A stretch of 64,000 nucleotides of DNA, from the NCBI RefSeq assembly GCF_036248275.1, contig NZ_CP109181.1, forward strand, positions 2,418,001 through 2,482,000, given 5' to 3'. The translations under genes were made by a program, and so were the position numbers. This DNA is from Streptomyces sp. NBC_01716. GTDB lineage: Bacteria; Actinomycetota; Actinomycetes; Streptomycetales; Streptomycetaceae. Below the pieces are notes generated by a model. That model saw only the letters and a program-made list of their open reading frames with translations. It was not told the origin of the DNA and ran no database searches. Positions within the stretch are counted from its first letter, which is position 1, and each line of letters starts with the position of its first letter. Positions 7,693 to 16,666 of the stretch are shown one piece after another.

Positions 7693-8415
7693 TTACCCGA
7701 TGTGGGACGGCGCTCCAAAACGAGTATCACCGCGCAGCAGAGCGGGAAGGCGGCCCAGATCAGTGATCGTCACGAGCTCGGGACGGCCGCCGAGCCGCCC
7801 CCGGTCGAGCCAGACTCCGGCCAGTCCGGCGGCGGTGGCGCCGCCGGCGTCGATGTCCGGTTCGTTCCCCACGTAGACGACCTCGGAGGGGTCGAGTTCC
7901 AGGGCCTCGCAGGCCGCGTGGAAGGCGGCGGCGTCGGGCTTGGAGACGCCGAGCTCGGCGGCGCACAGGACGGCCTCGAAGTAGTCCCGTACGCCGAGGA
8001 CACGGAGCTTGCGGTCCTGGTTGTGGATGCTCGAATTGGACAGGACGGCCTGGCGGTAGTCGGGGGCCAGGGTGTCCAGTGCGGCGAGGACGTCGGGGAA
8101 GAGTTTCCAGGCGGACTCGTAGTGCGTGACGTAGCGGTCGAACCAGGCGTCGGCGTCGCTGTCGCCGAGCGCCTCCGTACCGAGGAACTGCCGGACGCGG
8201 TCGCGGCGCTGTCCTTGGAAGGTCGTCTCGCCGTCGGCGAACCGCAGCCACTGGATGTCGGTGATCTCGCGCCAGTACGCGAGGGCGCGGTCGACGGTGC
8301 CGAAGCGGTCGGCGAGCCCTTCGGCCGCGAGATGCAGCCGCATACCGGCGCGGTCGGCGGTGGTGTAGTCGAAGAGTGTGTCGTCGATGTCCCAGACGAC
8401 GGCGCGGATCGGCAT
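7693..8415 (-). CDS. HAD-superfamily hydrolase
   Basis: A 240-residue cytoplasmic HAD phosphatase. Motif I is DIDDT (residues 9-13, nucleophile Asp9), motif II LSNSS near residue 120, motif III the lysine of GVSKPD and motif IV GNEPDIDAGG near residue 195. The helical cap between motifs I and II places it with subfamily IA phosphatases such as phosphoglycolate or haloacid-type enzymes; the substrate is not predictable. Start MPIRAVVWDIDD at ATG 8415 is the standard one. It lies alone between the tRNA cluster and gltX. Confidence 0.9.
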   Translation of the reverse strand: MPIRAVVWDIDDTLFDYTTADRAGMRLHLAAEGLADRFGTVDRALAYWREITDIQWLRFADGETTFQGQRRDRVRQFLGTEALGDSDADAWFDRYVTHYESAWKLFPDVLAALDTLAPDYRQAVLSNSSIHNQDRKLRVLGVRDYFEAVLCAAELGVSKPDAAAFHAACEALELDPSEVVYVGNEPDIDAGGATAAGLAGVWLDRGRLGGRPELVTITDLGRLPALLRGDTRFGAPSHIG

Positions 8416-8510
8416 ACCCCGAAGGTACCGGCCACTCGTACGGGTTCGATGTCCCCGCGGCAGCGTGCGCCGAGGGAGACAGGCCCTGGCATGGCCGTCC
8501 CGTCGCCCCC

Positions 8511-8573
8511 ACAACGCGGCGAGCGTGCGTGCCAGGGACCGCGAGCCCGGCGAGATCCGAAAGACACGCCTTG
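8511..8573. repeat. Degenerate half-copy related to the palindromic element at 49508-49688
   Basis: From ACAACGCGGCGAG (8511) through a GTGCCAG block to AAGACACG (about 8568) the order of blocks matches the right half of the element inserted in the cdsA homologue, with scattered substitutions and one-base indels. No matching left half is present, so this is a relic or a related family member between the HAD gene and gltX. Confidence 0.5.
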
Positions 8574-8587
8574 GCGCCGTAGGACAC

Positions 8588-8627
8588 GGCGAAGGGGTGG
8601 CTCCCCGTCGGGCGCCACCCCTTCGCC
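8588..8627 (-). terminator. gltX terminator
   Basis: GGCGAAGGGGTGG (8588-8600) pairs perfectly with 8615-8627 around a 14-base loop, 14 bases downstream of the gltX stop. Confidence 0.8.
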
Positions 8628-8641
8628 ATGTGCCCGGAGGG

Positions 8642-10117
8642 CTACGGCGTGAGCTTCGTCAGCGTCGCGTCGATGCGGCGCAGGGTGCGGTCCTTGCCGA
8701 GGATCTCCAGGGACTCGAACAGCGGCAGGCCCACCGTGCGGCCGGTGACCGCGACGCGGACCGGGGCCTGGGCCTTGCCGAGCTTGAGGCCGTGCTCCTC
8801 GCCGGCCGCGAGGACCGCGTTCTTCAGGGACTCGGCGCTCGACCAGTCCGCGTCCGCCAGCTTCGCGCGGGCCGTCGTGAGCAGCGCCGCCGGGTCGCCC
8901 TTCATCGCCTTCGTCCAGGAGGCCTCGTCCTCGACCGGCTCGTCGAGGAACAGGAAGTCCACGTTGGCCGTGATGTCGGACAGCACCGTCACACGCGTCT
9001 GCGCGTACGGGGCGATCGCCTCGAAGGCCGCCTGGTCGAAGTCCTCCGGGGCCCAGTTGGCGTACGGAGCCCGCAGCCACGGGGCGCAGGCCTCCATGAA
9101 GGTCTTCACGTCCAGCTGCCGGATGTGGTCCGCGTTGATCGCCTCGGCCTTCTTCAGGTCGAAACGCGCCGGGTTGGCGTTGACATCCGTGATCTCGAAG
9201 GCGCCGACCATCTCCTCGCGGGAGAAGACGTCCTGGTCGGCGGAGAACGACCAGCCCAGCAGGGACAGGTAGTTGAGCAGCCCGTCGGGCAGGAATCCGC
9301 GCTCGCGGTAGAGGTTGAGCGAGGCCTGCGGGTCGCGCTTGGAGAGCTTCTTGTTGCCCTCGCCCATCACATACGGCAAGTGGCCGAACTGCGGCACGAA
9401 GTGGGCGACGCCCAGCCCCATCAGCGCCTGGTAGAGCGCGATCTGACGAGGTGTGGAGGAGAGCAGGTCCTCGCCGCGCAGGACGTGGGTGATCTCCATC
9501 AGCGCGTCGTCGACCGGGTTGACGAGGGTGTAGAGGGGCGCCCCGTTGGCGCGGACGATGCCGTAGTCGGGCACGTTCTCCGGCGTGAAGGTCAGCTCGC
9601 CGCGGACCAGGTCCGTGAAGGTGATCGGCTCGTCGGGCATCCGGAAGCGGACGATGGAGGTGCGGCCCTCCGCCTCGTACGCCGCCTTCTGCTCGGCGCT
9701 CAGGTCCCGGCAGTGGCCGTCGTACCCGGACGGGCGGCCCGCAGCGCGCGCGGCGTCACGGCGGACCTCCAGCTCCTCGGGGGTGCAGTAGCAGTGGTAC
9801 GCGTGGCCAGCGGCGAGCAGCTTGCCGGCGACGTCGCGGTAGATGTCCATCCGCTGCGACTGGCGGTACGGCGCGTGCGTGCCGCCCACCTCGGGGCCCT
9901 CGTCCCAGTCGAGCCCGAGCCAGCGCAGCGAGTCGAGCAGCGCCTCGTACGACTCCTCGGAGTCGCGCGCGGCGTCGGTGTCCTCGATGCGCAGGACCAG
10001 GGTGCCGCCGTGGTGGCGGGCGAACGCCCAGTTGAAGAGGGCGGTGCGGACCAGGCCCACGTGGGGGTTGCCGGTCGGCGAGGGACAGAAACGTACGCGG
10101 ACGGTCGCGTTAGCCAC
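8642..10117 (-). CDS. gltX: Glutamyl-tRNA synthetase GltX
   Basis: GltX charges tRNA-Glu and, in organisms lacking GlnRS, also tRNA-Gln, the product then being amidated by GatCAB. The 491-residue class I synthetase has the HIGH-type motif in [18 protein letters not shown] (residues 9-26) and the KMSKS-type motif KLSKRDPQ near residue 255. Start ATG 10117 overlaps the stop of the FAH gene by 8 bases, so translation is coupled. Proximity to three tRNA-Glu and two tRNA-Gln genes fits its role. Confidence 0.97.
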   Translation of the reverse strand: MANATVRVRFCPSPTGNPHVGLVRTALFNWAFARHHGGTLVLRIEDTDAARDSEESYEALLDSLRWLGLDWDEGPEVGGTHAPYRQSQRMDIYRDVAGKLLAAGHAYHCYCTPEELEVRRDAARAAGRPSGYDGHCRDLSAEQKAAYEAEGRTSIVRFRMPDEPITFTDLVRGELTFTPENVPDYGIVRANGAPLYTLVNPVDDALMEITHVLRGEDLLSSTPRQIALYQALMGLGVAHFVPQFGHLPYVMGEGNKKLSKRDPQASLNLYRERGFLPDGLLNYLSLLGWSFSADQDVFSREEMVGAFEITDVNANPARFDLKKAEAINADHIRQLDVKTFMEACAPWLRAPYANWAPEDFDQAAFEAIAPYAQTRVTVLSDITANVDFLFLDEPVEDEASWTKAMKGDPAALLTTARAKLADADWSSAESLKNAVLAAGEEHGLKLGKAQAPVRVAVTGRTVGLPLFESLEILGKDRTLRRIDATLTKLTP

Positions 10118-10910
10118 GCTTGATCACCTTGTTGGTGAGAGTGCCGATGCCTTCGATGGTGACGGCGACCTCGTCGCCGACGTTGAGCGGGCCGACCCCC
10201 GCGGGGGTGCCCGTGAGGATGACGTCGCCCGGGAGCAGCGTCATGGCCTCGGTGATGTGCACGACGAGGTCCTCGACGGAGCGGATCATGTCGCGGGTGC
10301 TGCCCAGTTGGCGCTGTTCGCCGTTGACGGTGCACTGGACGGCGAGGCCGTCGGCGACCGCCGGCAGACCGATGGAGGTCTCCACCCAGGGGCCGAGCGG
10401 GCAGGAGGTGTCGAAGCCCTTGGCGCGGGCCCACTGCTTCTCACGCCGCTGGGTGTCGCGGGCGGTGATGTCGTTGGCGCAGGTGAACCCGAGGATCACG
10501 TCCTTGACGCGCTCGCGCGGGACCTCGCGGCACATGCGGCCGATGACGACGGCCAGTTCGGCCTCGTACTGGACGTCCGATGAGAACGACGGGTACTCGA
10601 CGGCGTCACCGGAGCCGATCACCGAGGTGGTGGGCTTGAAGAAGGTGATCGGCGCCTCGGGCACCTCGTTGCCCAGCTCCGCCGCGTGCGCCGCGTAGTT
10701 GCGGCCCACGGCCACCACCTTGTTGGGCAGCACGGGCGGGAGCAGCCTGACCTTGCTCAGCGGGACCTTGGTGCCGGAGAGCTCGAAGTCGGCGTACGGA
10801 ATGCCCTTGATGATGTCGAGGACGAGGCCGGCGGCCGTACCGCCGGTGCCGTCCTCCTCGACCGCGCCGAAGGCGACATTGCCGTCGATGGAGAATCTGG
10901 CGATGCGCAC
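10110..10910 (-). CDS. Fumarylacetoacetate hydrolase (FAH) family protein
   Basis: A 266-residue FAH-fold enzyme, the family acting on diketo or oxaloacetate-like substrates in the cytoplasm. The family core is clear: [15 protein letters not shown], the metal-ligand region [13 protein letters not shown] (about residues 115-130), NDITARDTQ, and the C-terminal [16 protein letters not shown]. It could be a 2-hydroxyhepta-diene-dioate isomerase, an acylpyruvase or an oxaloacetate decarboxylase; context does not decide. It overlaps gltX by 8 bases and is first in that operon. Confidence 0.9.
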   Translation of the reverse strand: MRIARFSIDGNVAFGAVEEDGTGGTAAGLVLDIIKGIPYADFELSGTKVPLSKVRLLPPVLPNKVVAVGRNYAAHAAELGNEVPEAPITFFKPTTSVIGSGDAVEYPSFSSDVQYEAELAVVIGRMCREVPRERVKDVILGFTCANDITARDTQRREKQWARAKGFDTSCPLGPWVETSIGLPAVADGLAVQCTVNGEQRQLGSTRDMIRSVEDLVVHITEAMTLLPGDVILTGTPAGVGPLNVGDEVAVTIEGIGTLTNKVIKRG

Positions 10911-11031
10911 GGGTTGCTGTCGCCCCTTACTTTGCTGCTGGCTGGCTGACTGGAGACTGACGTCCCAGATTAGAGCCTGGCGCAGGGAGGGGCGGCGGCC
11001 GACGCGGTGCGTGGCCGCCGGGCGGCGTGCC

Positions 11032-11208
11032 CTACTGTGCGACGGGGGCGTCGATCAGCGTCGTACGCTGCGGATTGGCCGTGCGGACCGGCAGGTCGAC
11101 GGGGTGTTCCCGCTGGACGGGCGGGAGGAGTTCCCCGGCCTCGTCGAGGTTCGCCAGCGTCGTGCGGCGGGGGTTGGCGGTGTTGCGGAAGATCTTCGTC
11201 ATCTTCAT
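11032..11208 (-). CDS. 58-residue peptide with two TANPxRTTL repeats
   Basis: Reading from ATG 11208 gives MKMTKIFRNTANPRRTTL, a short acidic linker and RTANPQRTTLIDAPVAQ, then TAG. The two copies of TANPxRTTL are separated by about 23 residues. There is no signal peptide, membrane segment or cysteine. I do not recognise a named family; I believe similar peptides occur upstream of conservon 1 in other streptomycetes but cannot verify it. The duplicated motif suggests a docking or phosphorylation peptide or a repeat substrate for a modifying enzyme. It lies between gltX-FAH and the divergent conservon. Confidence 0.6.
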   Translation of the reverse strand: MKMTKIFRNTANPRRTTLANLDEAGELLPPVQREHPVDLPVRTANPQRTTLIDAPVAQ

Positions 11209-11787
11209 GGGTTGCTTCAGACCTTGTCGGGGTACGGGTGCTCAGGAGCGCCGGTTGTCGAATGTGCCGTCTCTGTAAAGCGTCAGGCTAAACACGTGAT
11301 TCCCCGCGAAAGCCCGGAGGCAGCAGCGATCTCCATGTGAGTTTGCTCACGACGTGCCGGGCAATTCACCCATCAGGGACAGTGGTCGAGACCGGTGGAA
11401 ACGGACAATGCGCTACCGAACCCGGCATTCCGCTCCTGATCATCAGGACTGGGGCACCCCGCACCCACAAGGGACTCGTTCCGGGAAGTCCGTTTCCTCC
11501 CCGAACACCTTCCACCGATCGTCACGCGTCACTCACAACGCGTCACACAGGTCACAGCCAGGTACACGGCCCTTGTTGGAGATCCTGCTCTGTGCTGAAA
11601 TTCCACGCACCGCCGCGGGTTCTTCAGGACGGCGCGTAAGGGCGCGACGCGGCGCCGAGTGGCATGCGGGGAAGGGGAGCATCGCCGGTCACTCAACGAC
11701 CACCTTGGAGCGCACTCTGCGCTCCACGACGCCGACACCGTCCCGCCGTTCTGCGGGGGGACGCCTGGTCCAGAGGTTGCGACGCTA
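11209..11787. other. Gene-free promoter region upstream of conservon 1
   Basis: No convincing gene is seen in 579 bases. Visible structure: a small dyad GTGAG-tttg-CTCAC at 11337-11350, and four GTCAC boxes within 35 bases at 11521, 11528, 11542 and 11551. Codon-position G+C bias in the 130 bases before GTG 11788 is weak, arguing against the longer cvnA start at 11659. This stretch probably holds the promoters of the small peptide gene and of cvnA1. Confidence 0.5.
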
Positions 11788-14700
11788 GTGCAGGGACGTT
11801 TCAAGAGGGATAGCAGCGCTGCGGCGGAGCAGGAGCCCCGCGGCGGAACCGACCGCGGCTCCTCGCCCCAGCACACCCAGAACCCGGGCCCGGGTCCGGT
11901 CGGCGAGGGTGGTGATCGGGGTGCCCAGCCCGGTGCGGCGCCCGGTGGCGACGCCCCGGAGACCGCGCCCAAGTCGCAGTCCACGGACGCGGGTTCGCGA
12001 ATAGCTCTGCGCAACTGGCGGATCAGCACACGCCTGGTGGCGCTGCTCACCCTGCCGGTGGTCGCGGCCACCACGCTGGGCGGACTCCGTATCAACGAGT
12101 CCATGAACGACATGAAGCAGCTGGAGCACATGCAGTTGCTGACCAAGATGACCAAGGAGGCGACCAGCCTCGCCGCCGCGCTCCAGGCGGAACGTGACGA
12201 GTCGGCAGGTCCGCTCACCAACGGCGCGAACCCCAACGACTTCAAGGTGCAGGACCGTCGTACGAAGACGGACCGGGCCAAGAAGGCGTTCCTCGGCGCC
12301 ACCGTCGATATCGGGAACACCGACGGCGACCAGGCGCTGGAGTCGATCCGCGCCAACGTCAGCCAGATCGCGACCCAGGTCAACAAGATCCAGGAAATCC
12401 GCAAGGACGCGTACGACACGGACGCCACGCACTCCCTGACGGTCGACGCCTACAGCGGTCTCATCGACTCGCTGCTGAGCCTCTCCCAGGACATGGCGCA
12501 GGCGACCAGCAACCCGGACATGATCAAGCGGACCCGCGCCCTGGCGGCCTTCTCCTCCGCCAAGGAGTACGCGTCGATCCAGCGCGCGATCATCGCCTCC
12601 GCGCTTCCCGCCGACCCGAAGCAGAAGGGCGATCTCAACGAGAACGACCGGCTCTACGGTCTGGCGGCGGCCACCAAGGGCGACAACGCCCTCGCCTCCT
12701 TCGACGCGTTGTACGAGTCGATGGGCGGCAACGCCGAGGAGCTGACGGCGCCGCTCAGCGGCAAGGGCAACCCCGAGATCAACGCGGCCGACGAGTACGC
12801 GCAGCGGGTTCTCGGCATCTCCGGCGGTCTGGAGGGACGGCCGAACCGCTCGTACCTCGACTGGACCGACCAGGCGTCCGCCAAGATCAACGCGATGAAC
12901 ATCATCGAGCAGACGCTGCTCGGTGAGATGGAGAACAAGGCGCGCCAGCTGAAGGAGAAGTCGCAGCAGGACGCGCTCATCAACGGTGCGCTGATCCTCG
13001 TCGTCCTCGGCGTCTCGCTGGTCGGCGCCTTCGTCGTCGCCCGCTCCATGATCCGCTCGCTGCGGCGCCTCCAGGAGACGGCCACCAAGGTCGCCCAGGA
13101 CCGGCTGCCCGAGCTGGTCAAGCAGCTCTCCGAGGCCGACCCGCAGGACGTGGACACCTCCGTCGAGTCGGTCGGTGTGCACTCCAGGGACGAGATCGGA
13201 AAGGTCGCCGCGGCCTTCGACGACGTGCACCGCGAGGCCGTCCGACTGGCCGCCGAGCAGGCGCTGCTGCGAGGCAACGTCAACGCGATGTTCACCAACC
13301 TCTCGCGCCGCAGCCAGGGCCTGATCCAGCGTCAGCTCTCGCTGATCTCCGAGCTGGAGTCCCGTGAGGCCGACCCGGACCAGCTGTCCTCGCTCTTCAA
13401 GCTGGACCACCTCGCGACCCGTATGCGCCGTAACGGTGAGAACCTGCTGGTCCTCGCCGGTGAGGAGCCGGGCCGTCGCTGGACCCGCCCCGTCCCGCTG
13501 GTCGACGTGCTCCGTGCCGCGGCCTCCGAGGTGGAGCAGTACGAGCGGATCGAACTGGCCTCGGTGCCCACGACCGAGGTCGCAGGCCGCGTCGTCAACG
13601 ACCTCGTGCACCTGCTCGCCGAGCTGCTGGAGAACGCGACATCGTTCTCCTCGCCGCAGACGAAGGTCCGCGTCACCGGTCACGCGCTGCCCGACGGGCG
13701 CGTGCTCGTCGAGATCCATGACACCGGTATCGGTCTCTCGCCGGAGGACCTGGCGGCGATCAACGAACGGCTCGCGTCGCCGCCCACCGTGGATGTCTCG
13801 GTCTCGCGCCGCATGGGTCTGTTCGTGGTCGGCCGGCTCTCCCTGCGGCACGGCATCAGGATCCAGCTGCGCCCCTCCGACTCCGGCGGCACGACCGCGC
13901 TGGTCATGCTGCCCGTCGATGTCGCCAACGGCGGCAAGAAGATGCCGCCGCGCCCCGGCGCCGGCGCGCAGGGCGGCGCGGGCGGACAGTCGCCCGGCGG
14001 GCAGGGCGCCCTCGGTGGCGGCCAGTCCGGCATCGCCGCCGGGCTCGCGGGCGGCGCTGCTGCCCGTGAGGCGGGCGCCGACGGCGGACGTCTCGCCGGT
14101 CCGCCCTCGCGCGGCCAGGTCGGTGCCAGTACGGGGCCGCGTGCCGCGCTGCCGGCCAGGAACGGGATGCAGAGCGGGCTGCCCACCAGGCCGCAGTCCG
14201 GTCCGCCGCAGGATCAGCAGCGGCCGGGCGCGGGCCAGGGTGCCGGGCAGGGGCCGGGACAGCCGAGCCTGTTCGGTACGAGTCCCCGTGAGCAGGGTCC
14301 GGGCCGTCAGGGGGCCCAGCCGGGCCCCGGCCGGCCGTCGGGTCCGGGGCCGCAGGCCGGTGGCCGGCTCGCCCGGCCCGGTCAGAGCCTCTCCAGCCCG
14401 AACGGACGGGGCGGCCCCGGCAATCGCGACCGTGGCGCCTTCCCGCAGGGTGCGACGGGACCGGCCGGCGGACCGCCGCCGGTGGACCGCGGCCGTCAGC
14501 TGCCGCCGCCCGGCGGACCGCGCGCCGAGCTGCCGGGGGGCAACCCGCAGCCGCCGCAGCGCCCGCAGCGTCCCGGGACGAGTGCGACGACCACCTGGGG
14601 CACGGGGCAGCAGCCCGCGCAGCCCGCGCAGCCCGCGCCGGGGCGGTTCTCGCCGGACACCCCGCGCGGCCACGAGGAGCCCGAGAACACCGGTCAGGTC

Positions 14701-15726
14701 GCGATGCCGTCGGCGGGGCAGGGCCAGGGGCCCGGCTCCACGGCCGAGTTCGCGCGTCCCGACTTCGACGGTCCGAGGCCGGACCTGAACGCCGCCCCCG
14801 GCGGTTTCGGCGGCGGCAGCGGATACAGCGACACGGGCTCCCACCCGATCCCCAACTCGGGCGACGTGAATGCCGGTTGGCAGGGTCAGGGCCGGGACCA
14901 GGGGTCCACGGAGCAGTTCCCCCGGCCGGACTTCAACGCGCCCCGTCCCCCGGAGCCGTCCGCGGCGCCCGGCGCCCCGAACTCCGATCTCTTCGGCCAG
15001 AACCCGCCGCCCGGACAAGGCCTTCCGGGCGTGGACCACGGCCAGGGCCGTCCCGACTTCGGCCAGAACGGCCCGAACCGCGCCGACTTCGGCGCACCGC
15101 TTCCGCCGGTCGGCGCGCTTCCCCAGCAGCCGCAGCCGGAGGCACTGCCCCCGGCCGGGCCGGGCGACGGCCGTACGCCGCTGTTCGACACACTGGAGAC
15201 GAACTGGTTCCACGGGCAGCAGAGCGGCGGCCCCGGCCGCCCCGCGCAGCCCGATGTACCCGGCGTACCGGCACCGCCCGAGCAGCAGCCGTTCCAGCAG
15301 CAGCCCTTCCAGCCGCAGTCCCCGCAGGGGATGCCGGACCGGCTGGCCTCCCCTCCCCCGATGCCGCAACGGCAGCCCGCGAACGGCGACGCCAACGGCA
15401 ACGGCGCCGTCACGTCCTCCTGGCGCACGTCACCCAATGACGAGCTGGTACGCCAGGCCGAGCGGGTCAAGAAGCCCGCCGCGGGCGGAATCACCACCTC
15501 AGGTCTGCCTCGGCGGGTTCCGCGTGCCAACCTGGTACCGGGAACCGCTCAGGAGCAGAGCAACCAGACCGGTCCGCAGGTCTCGCGTTCGCCGGATGAC
15601 GTACGCGGCCGGCTGACCAACCTTCGCCGGGGAATTCAGCAGGGTCGTCAGGCCGGCGGCCGTACCGCCGACAGCTCGACGACCGGCAGTTTCAACCTCG
15701 GCCCCTCTCACCAGCAGGAGCGTTAG
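11788..15726 (+). CDS. cvnA1: Conservon sensor kinase CvnA (first copy)
   Basis: CvnA proteins are membrane sensor kinase-like components of Streptomyces conservons and are proposed to recruit CvnB-D at the membrane like a G-protein-coupled receptor. GTG 11788 gives MQGRFKRDSS. The 1312-residue protein has a cytoplasmic head, TM1 around 83-103, an extracytoplasmic nitrate/nitrite-sensor-like (NIT) helical domain, TM2 around 396-418, HAMP, a DHp-like helix with LFKLDHLATRMRRN, and a HATPase core with N box LLENATSFSS near 613 and DTGIGL near 645. The last ~600 residues are Pro/Gly/Gln-rich and disordered, ending in a conserved block (SGLPRRVPRANL, then VRGRLTNLRRG) shared with the second copy. 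It is immediately followed by cvnB1. Confidence 0.95.
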   Translation: MQGRFKRDSSAAAEQEPRGGTDRGSSPQHTQNPGPGPVGEGGDRGAQPGAAPGGDAPETAPKSQSTDAGSRIALRNWRISTRLVALLTLPVVAATTLGGLRINESMNDMKQLEHMQLLTKMTKEATSLAAALQAERDESAGPLTNGANPNDFKVQDRRTKTDRAKKAFLGATVDIGNTDGDQALESIRANVSQIATQVNKIQEIRKDAYDTDATHSLTVDAYSGLIDSLLSLSQDMAQATSNPDMIKRTRALAAFSSAKEYASIQRAIIASALPADPKQKGDLNENDRLYGLAAATKGDNALASFDALYESMGGNAEELTAPLSGKGNPEINAADEYAQRVLGISGGLEGRPNRSYLDWTDQASAKINAMNIIEQTLLGEMENKARQLKEKSQQDALINGALILVVLGVSLVGAFVVARSMIRSLRRLQETATKVAQDRLPELVKQLSEADPQDVDTSVESVGVHSRDEIGKVAAAFDDVHREAVRLAAEQALLRGNVNAMFTNLSRRSQGLIQRQLSLISELESREADPDQLSSLFKLDHLATRMRRNGENLLVLAGEEPGRRWTRPVPLVDVLRAAASEVEQYERIELASVPTTEVAGRVVNDLVHLLAELLENATSFSSPQTKVRVTGHALPDGRVLVEIHDTGIGLSPEDLAAINERLASPPTVDVSVSRRMGLFVVGRLSLRHGIRIQLRPSDSGGTTALVMLPVDVANGGKKMPPRPGAGAQGGAGGQSPGGQGALGGGQSGIAAGLAGGAAAREAGADGGRLAGPPSRGQVGASTGPRAALPARNGMQSGLPTRPQSGPPQDQQRPGAGQGAGQGPGQPSLFGTSPREQGPGRQGAQPGPGRPSGPGPQAGGRLARPGQSLSSPNGRGGPGNRDRGAFPQGATGPAGGPPPVDRGRQLPPPGGPRAELPGGNPQPPQRPQRPGTSATTTWGTGQQPAQPAQPAPGRFSPDTPRGHEEPENTGQVAMPSAGQGQGPGSTAEFARPDFDGPRPDLNAAPGGFGGGSGYSDTGSHPIPNSGDVNAGWQGQGRDQGSTEQFPRPDFNAPRPPEPSAAPGAPNSDLFGQNPPPGQGLPGVDHGQGRPDFGQNGPNRADFGAPLPPVGALPQQPQPEALPPAGPGDGRTPLFDTLETNWFHGQQSGGPGRPAQPDVPGVPAPPEQQPFQQQPFQPQSPQGMPDRLASPPPMPQRQPANGDANGNGAVTSSWRTSPNDELVRQAERVKKPAAGGITTSGLPRRVPRANLVPGTAQEQSNQTGPQVSRSPDDVRGRLTNLRRGIQQGRQAGGRTADSSTTGSFNLGPSHQQER

Positions 15727-16149
15727 TTGAGTCCGATGAGCCAGGCGGCGCAGAATCTGAACTGGTTGATCACCAACTTTGTGGACAACACCCCCGGGGT
15801 GTCCCACACAGTGGTCGTATCCGCCGACGGCCTGCTGCTGGCCATGTCCGAGGGTTTCCCGCGTGACCGTGCCGATCAACTCGCGGCCGTCGCGTCGGGT
15901 CTGACCTCACTGACCGCGGGAGCTTCCCGGATCTTCGAGGGCGGGCCTGTCACCCAGACCGTCGTGGAGATGGACCGCGGTTTCCTCTTCCTCATGTCCG
16001 TCTCCGACGGCTCCTCACTCGCGGTGCTCGCACACCCCGACTGCGACATCGGCCTGGTGGGCTACGAGATGGCCCTCCTGGTCGACCGGGCAGGCACGGT
16101 ACTGACACCGGACCTGCGCGCCGAGCTCCAGGGGAGCCTGCTGCACTGA
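15727..16149 (+). CDS. cvnB1: Roadblock/LC7 protein CvnB (first copy)
   Basis: A 140-residue Roadblock/LC7 domain protein, a family that acts as GTPase-activating or scaffold subunits for small GTPases; in conservons it binds CvnA and CvnD. The motif VSHTVVVSADGLLLAMSEG (residues 25-43) and GLTSLTAGASRIFEGG are typical. TTG 15727 directly after the cvnA1 stop is preferred because the paralogue uses GTG at the identical place; ATG 15736 is the alternative. Stop-start adjacency implies coupled translation. Confidence 0.95.
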   Translation: MSPMSQAAQNLNWLITNFVDNTPGVSHTVVVSADGLLLAMSEGFPRDRADQLAAVASGLTSLTAGASRIFEGGPVTQTVVEMDRGFLFLMSVSDGSSLAVLAHPDCDIGLVGYEMALLVDRAGTVLTPDLRAELQGSLLH

Positions 16150-16258
16150 GGCTTCCAGGTACCGCCCACAGCGCCAACCACCGTCAGGCCGCGAACCGGC
16201 CCCACCCCGGCCCAGTCGGACGGCACGCAGACATCTTGCTGTCACGCCCGGAGGATTC

Positions 16259-16666
16259 ATGACCCCGCCACCCGCCTCTCACGATCCGTACGGCGCCTCA
16301 GTCGACGCGTCCTACGGACATGAGGGCGACCAGCCGTTGGTACGTCCGTACGCCATGACCGGCGGCCGGACGCGGCCGCGGTACCAGCTCGCCATCGAGG
16401 CACTGGTCAGTACGACGGCCGATCCGGCGCATCTCGCCGGGCTGCTCCCCGAGCATCAGAGGATCTGCCATCTCTGCCGCGAGGTGAAGTCCGTCGCCGA
16501 GGTGTCGGCACTGCTGTCCATGCCGCTCGGTGTGGCGCGCATCCTCGTGGCCGACCTGGCCGAGGCAGGCATGGTGGCCATCCACCAGCCGGGTAACGGA
16601 GAGGCCGGCGGCACGCCGGATGTGACACTGCTCGAAAGGGTGCTCAGTGGACTTCGCAAGCTCTAG
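16259..16666 (+). CDS. cvnC1: DUF742 protein CvnC (first copy)
   Basis: DUF742 proteins are the third conservon component, with a winged-helix-like fold. The 135-residue protein has VRPYAMTGGRTRPRYQLAIE (residues 22-41), LPEHQRICHLCREVKSVAEVSALLSMP and VARILVADLAEAGMVAIH, which resembles a helix-turn-helix with a missing basic recognition face. ATG 16259 follows GGAGG. Its 3' end overlaps cvnD1 by 20 bases. Unlike the second copy it lacks a Gln/Tyr-rich N-terminal extension. Confidence 0.94.
   Translation: MTPPPASHDPYGASVDASYGHEGDQPLVRPYAMTGGRTRPRYQLAIEALVSTTADPAHLAGLLPEHQRICHLCREVKSVAEVSALLSMPLGVARILVADLAEAGMVAIHQPGNGEAGGTPDVTLLERVLSGLRKL

Noticed and set aside
11785..15369. A 1194-residue open frame antisense to cvnA1
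   Set aside because: It is a G+C shadow frame: codon third-position bias favours the plus frame, and the sequence has only repetitive Arg, Gly, Val and Leu without domains.
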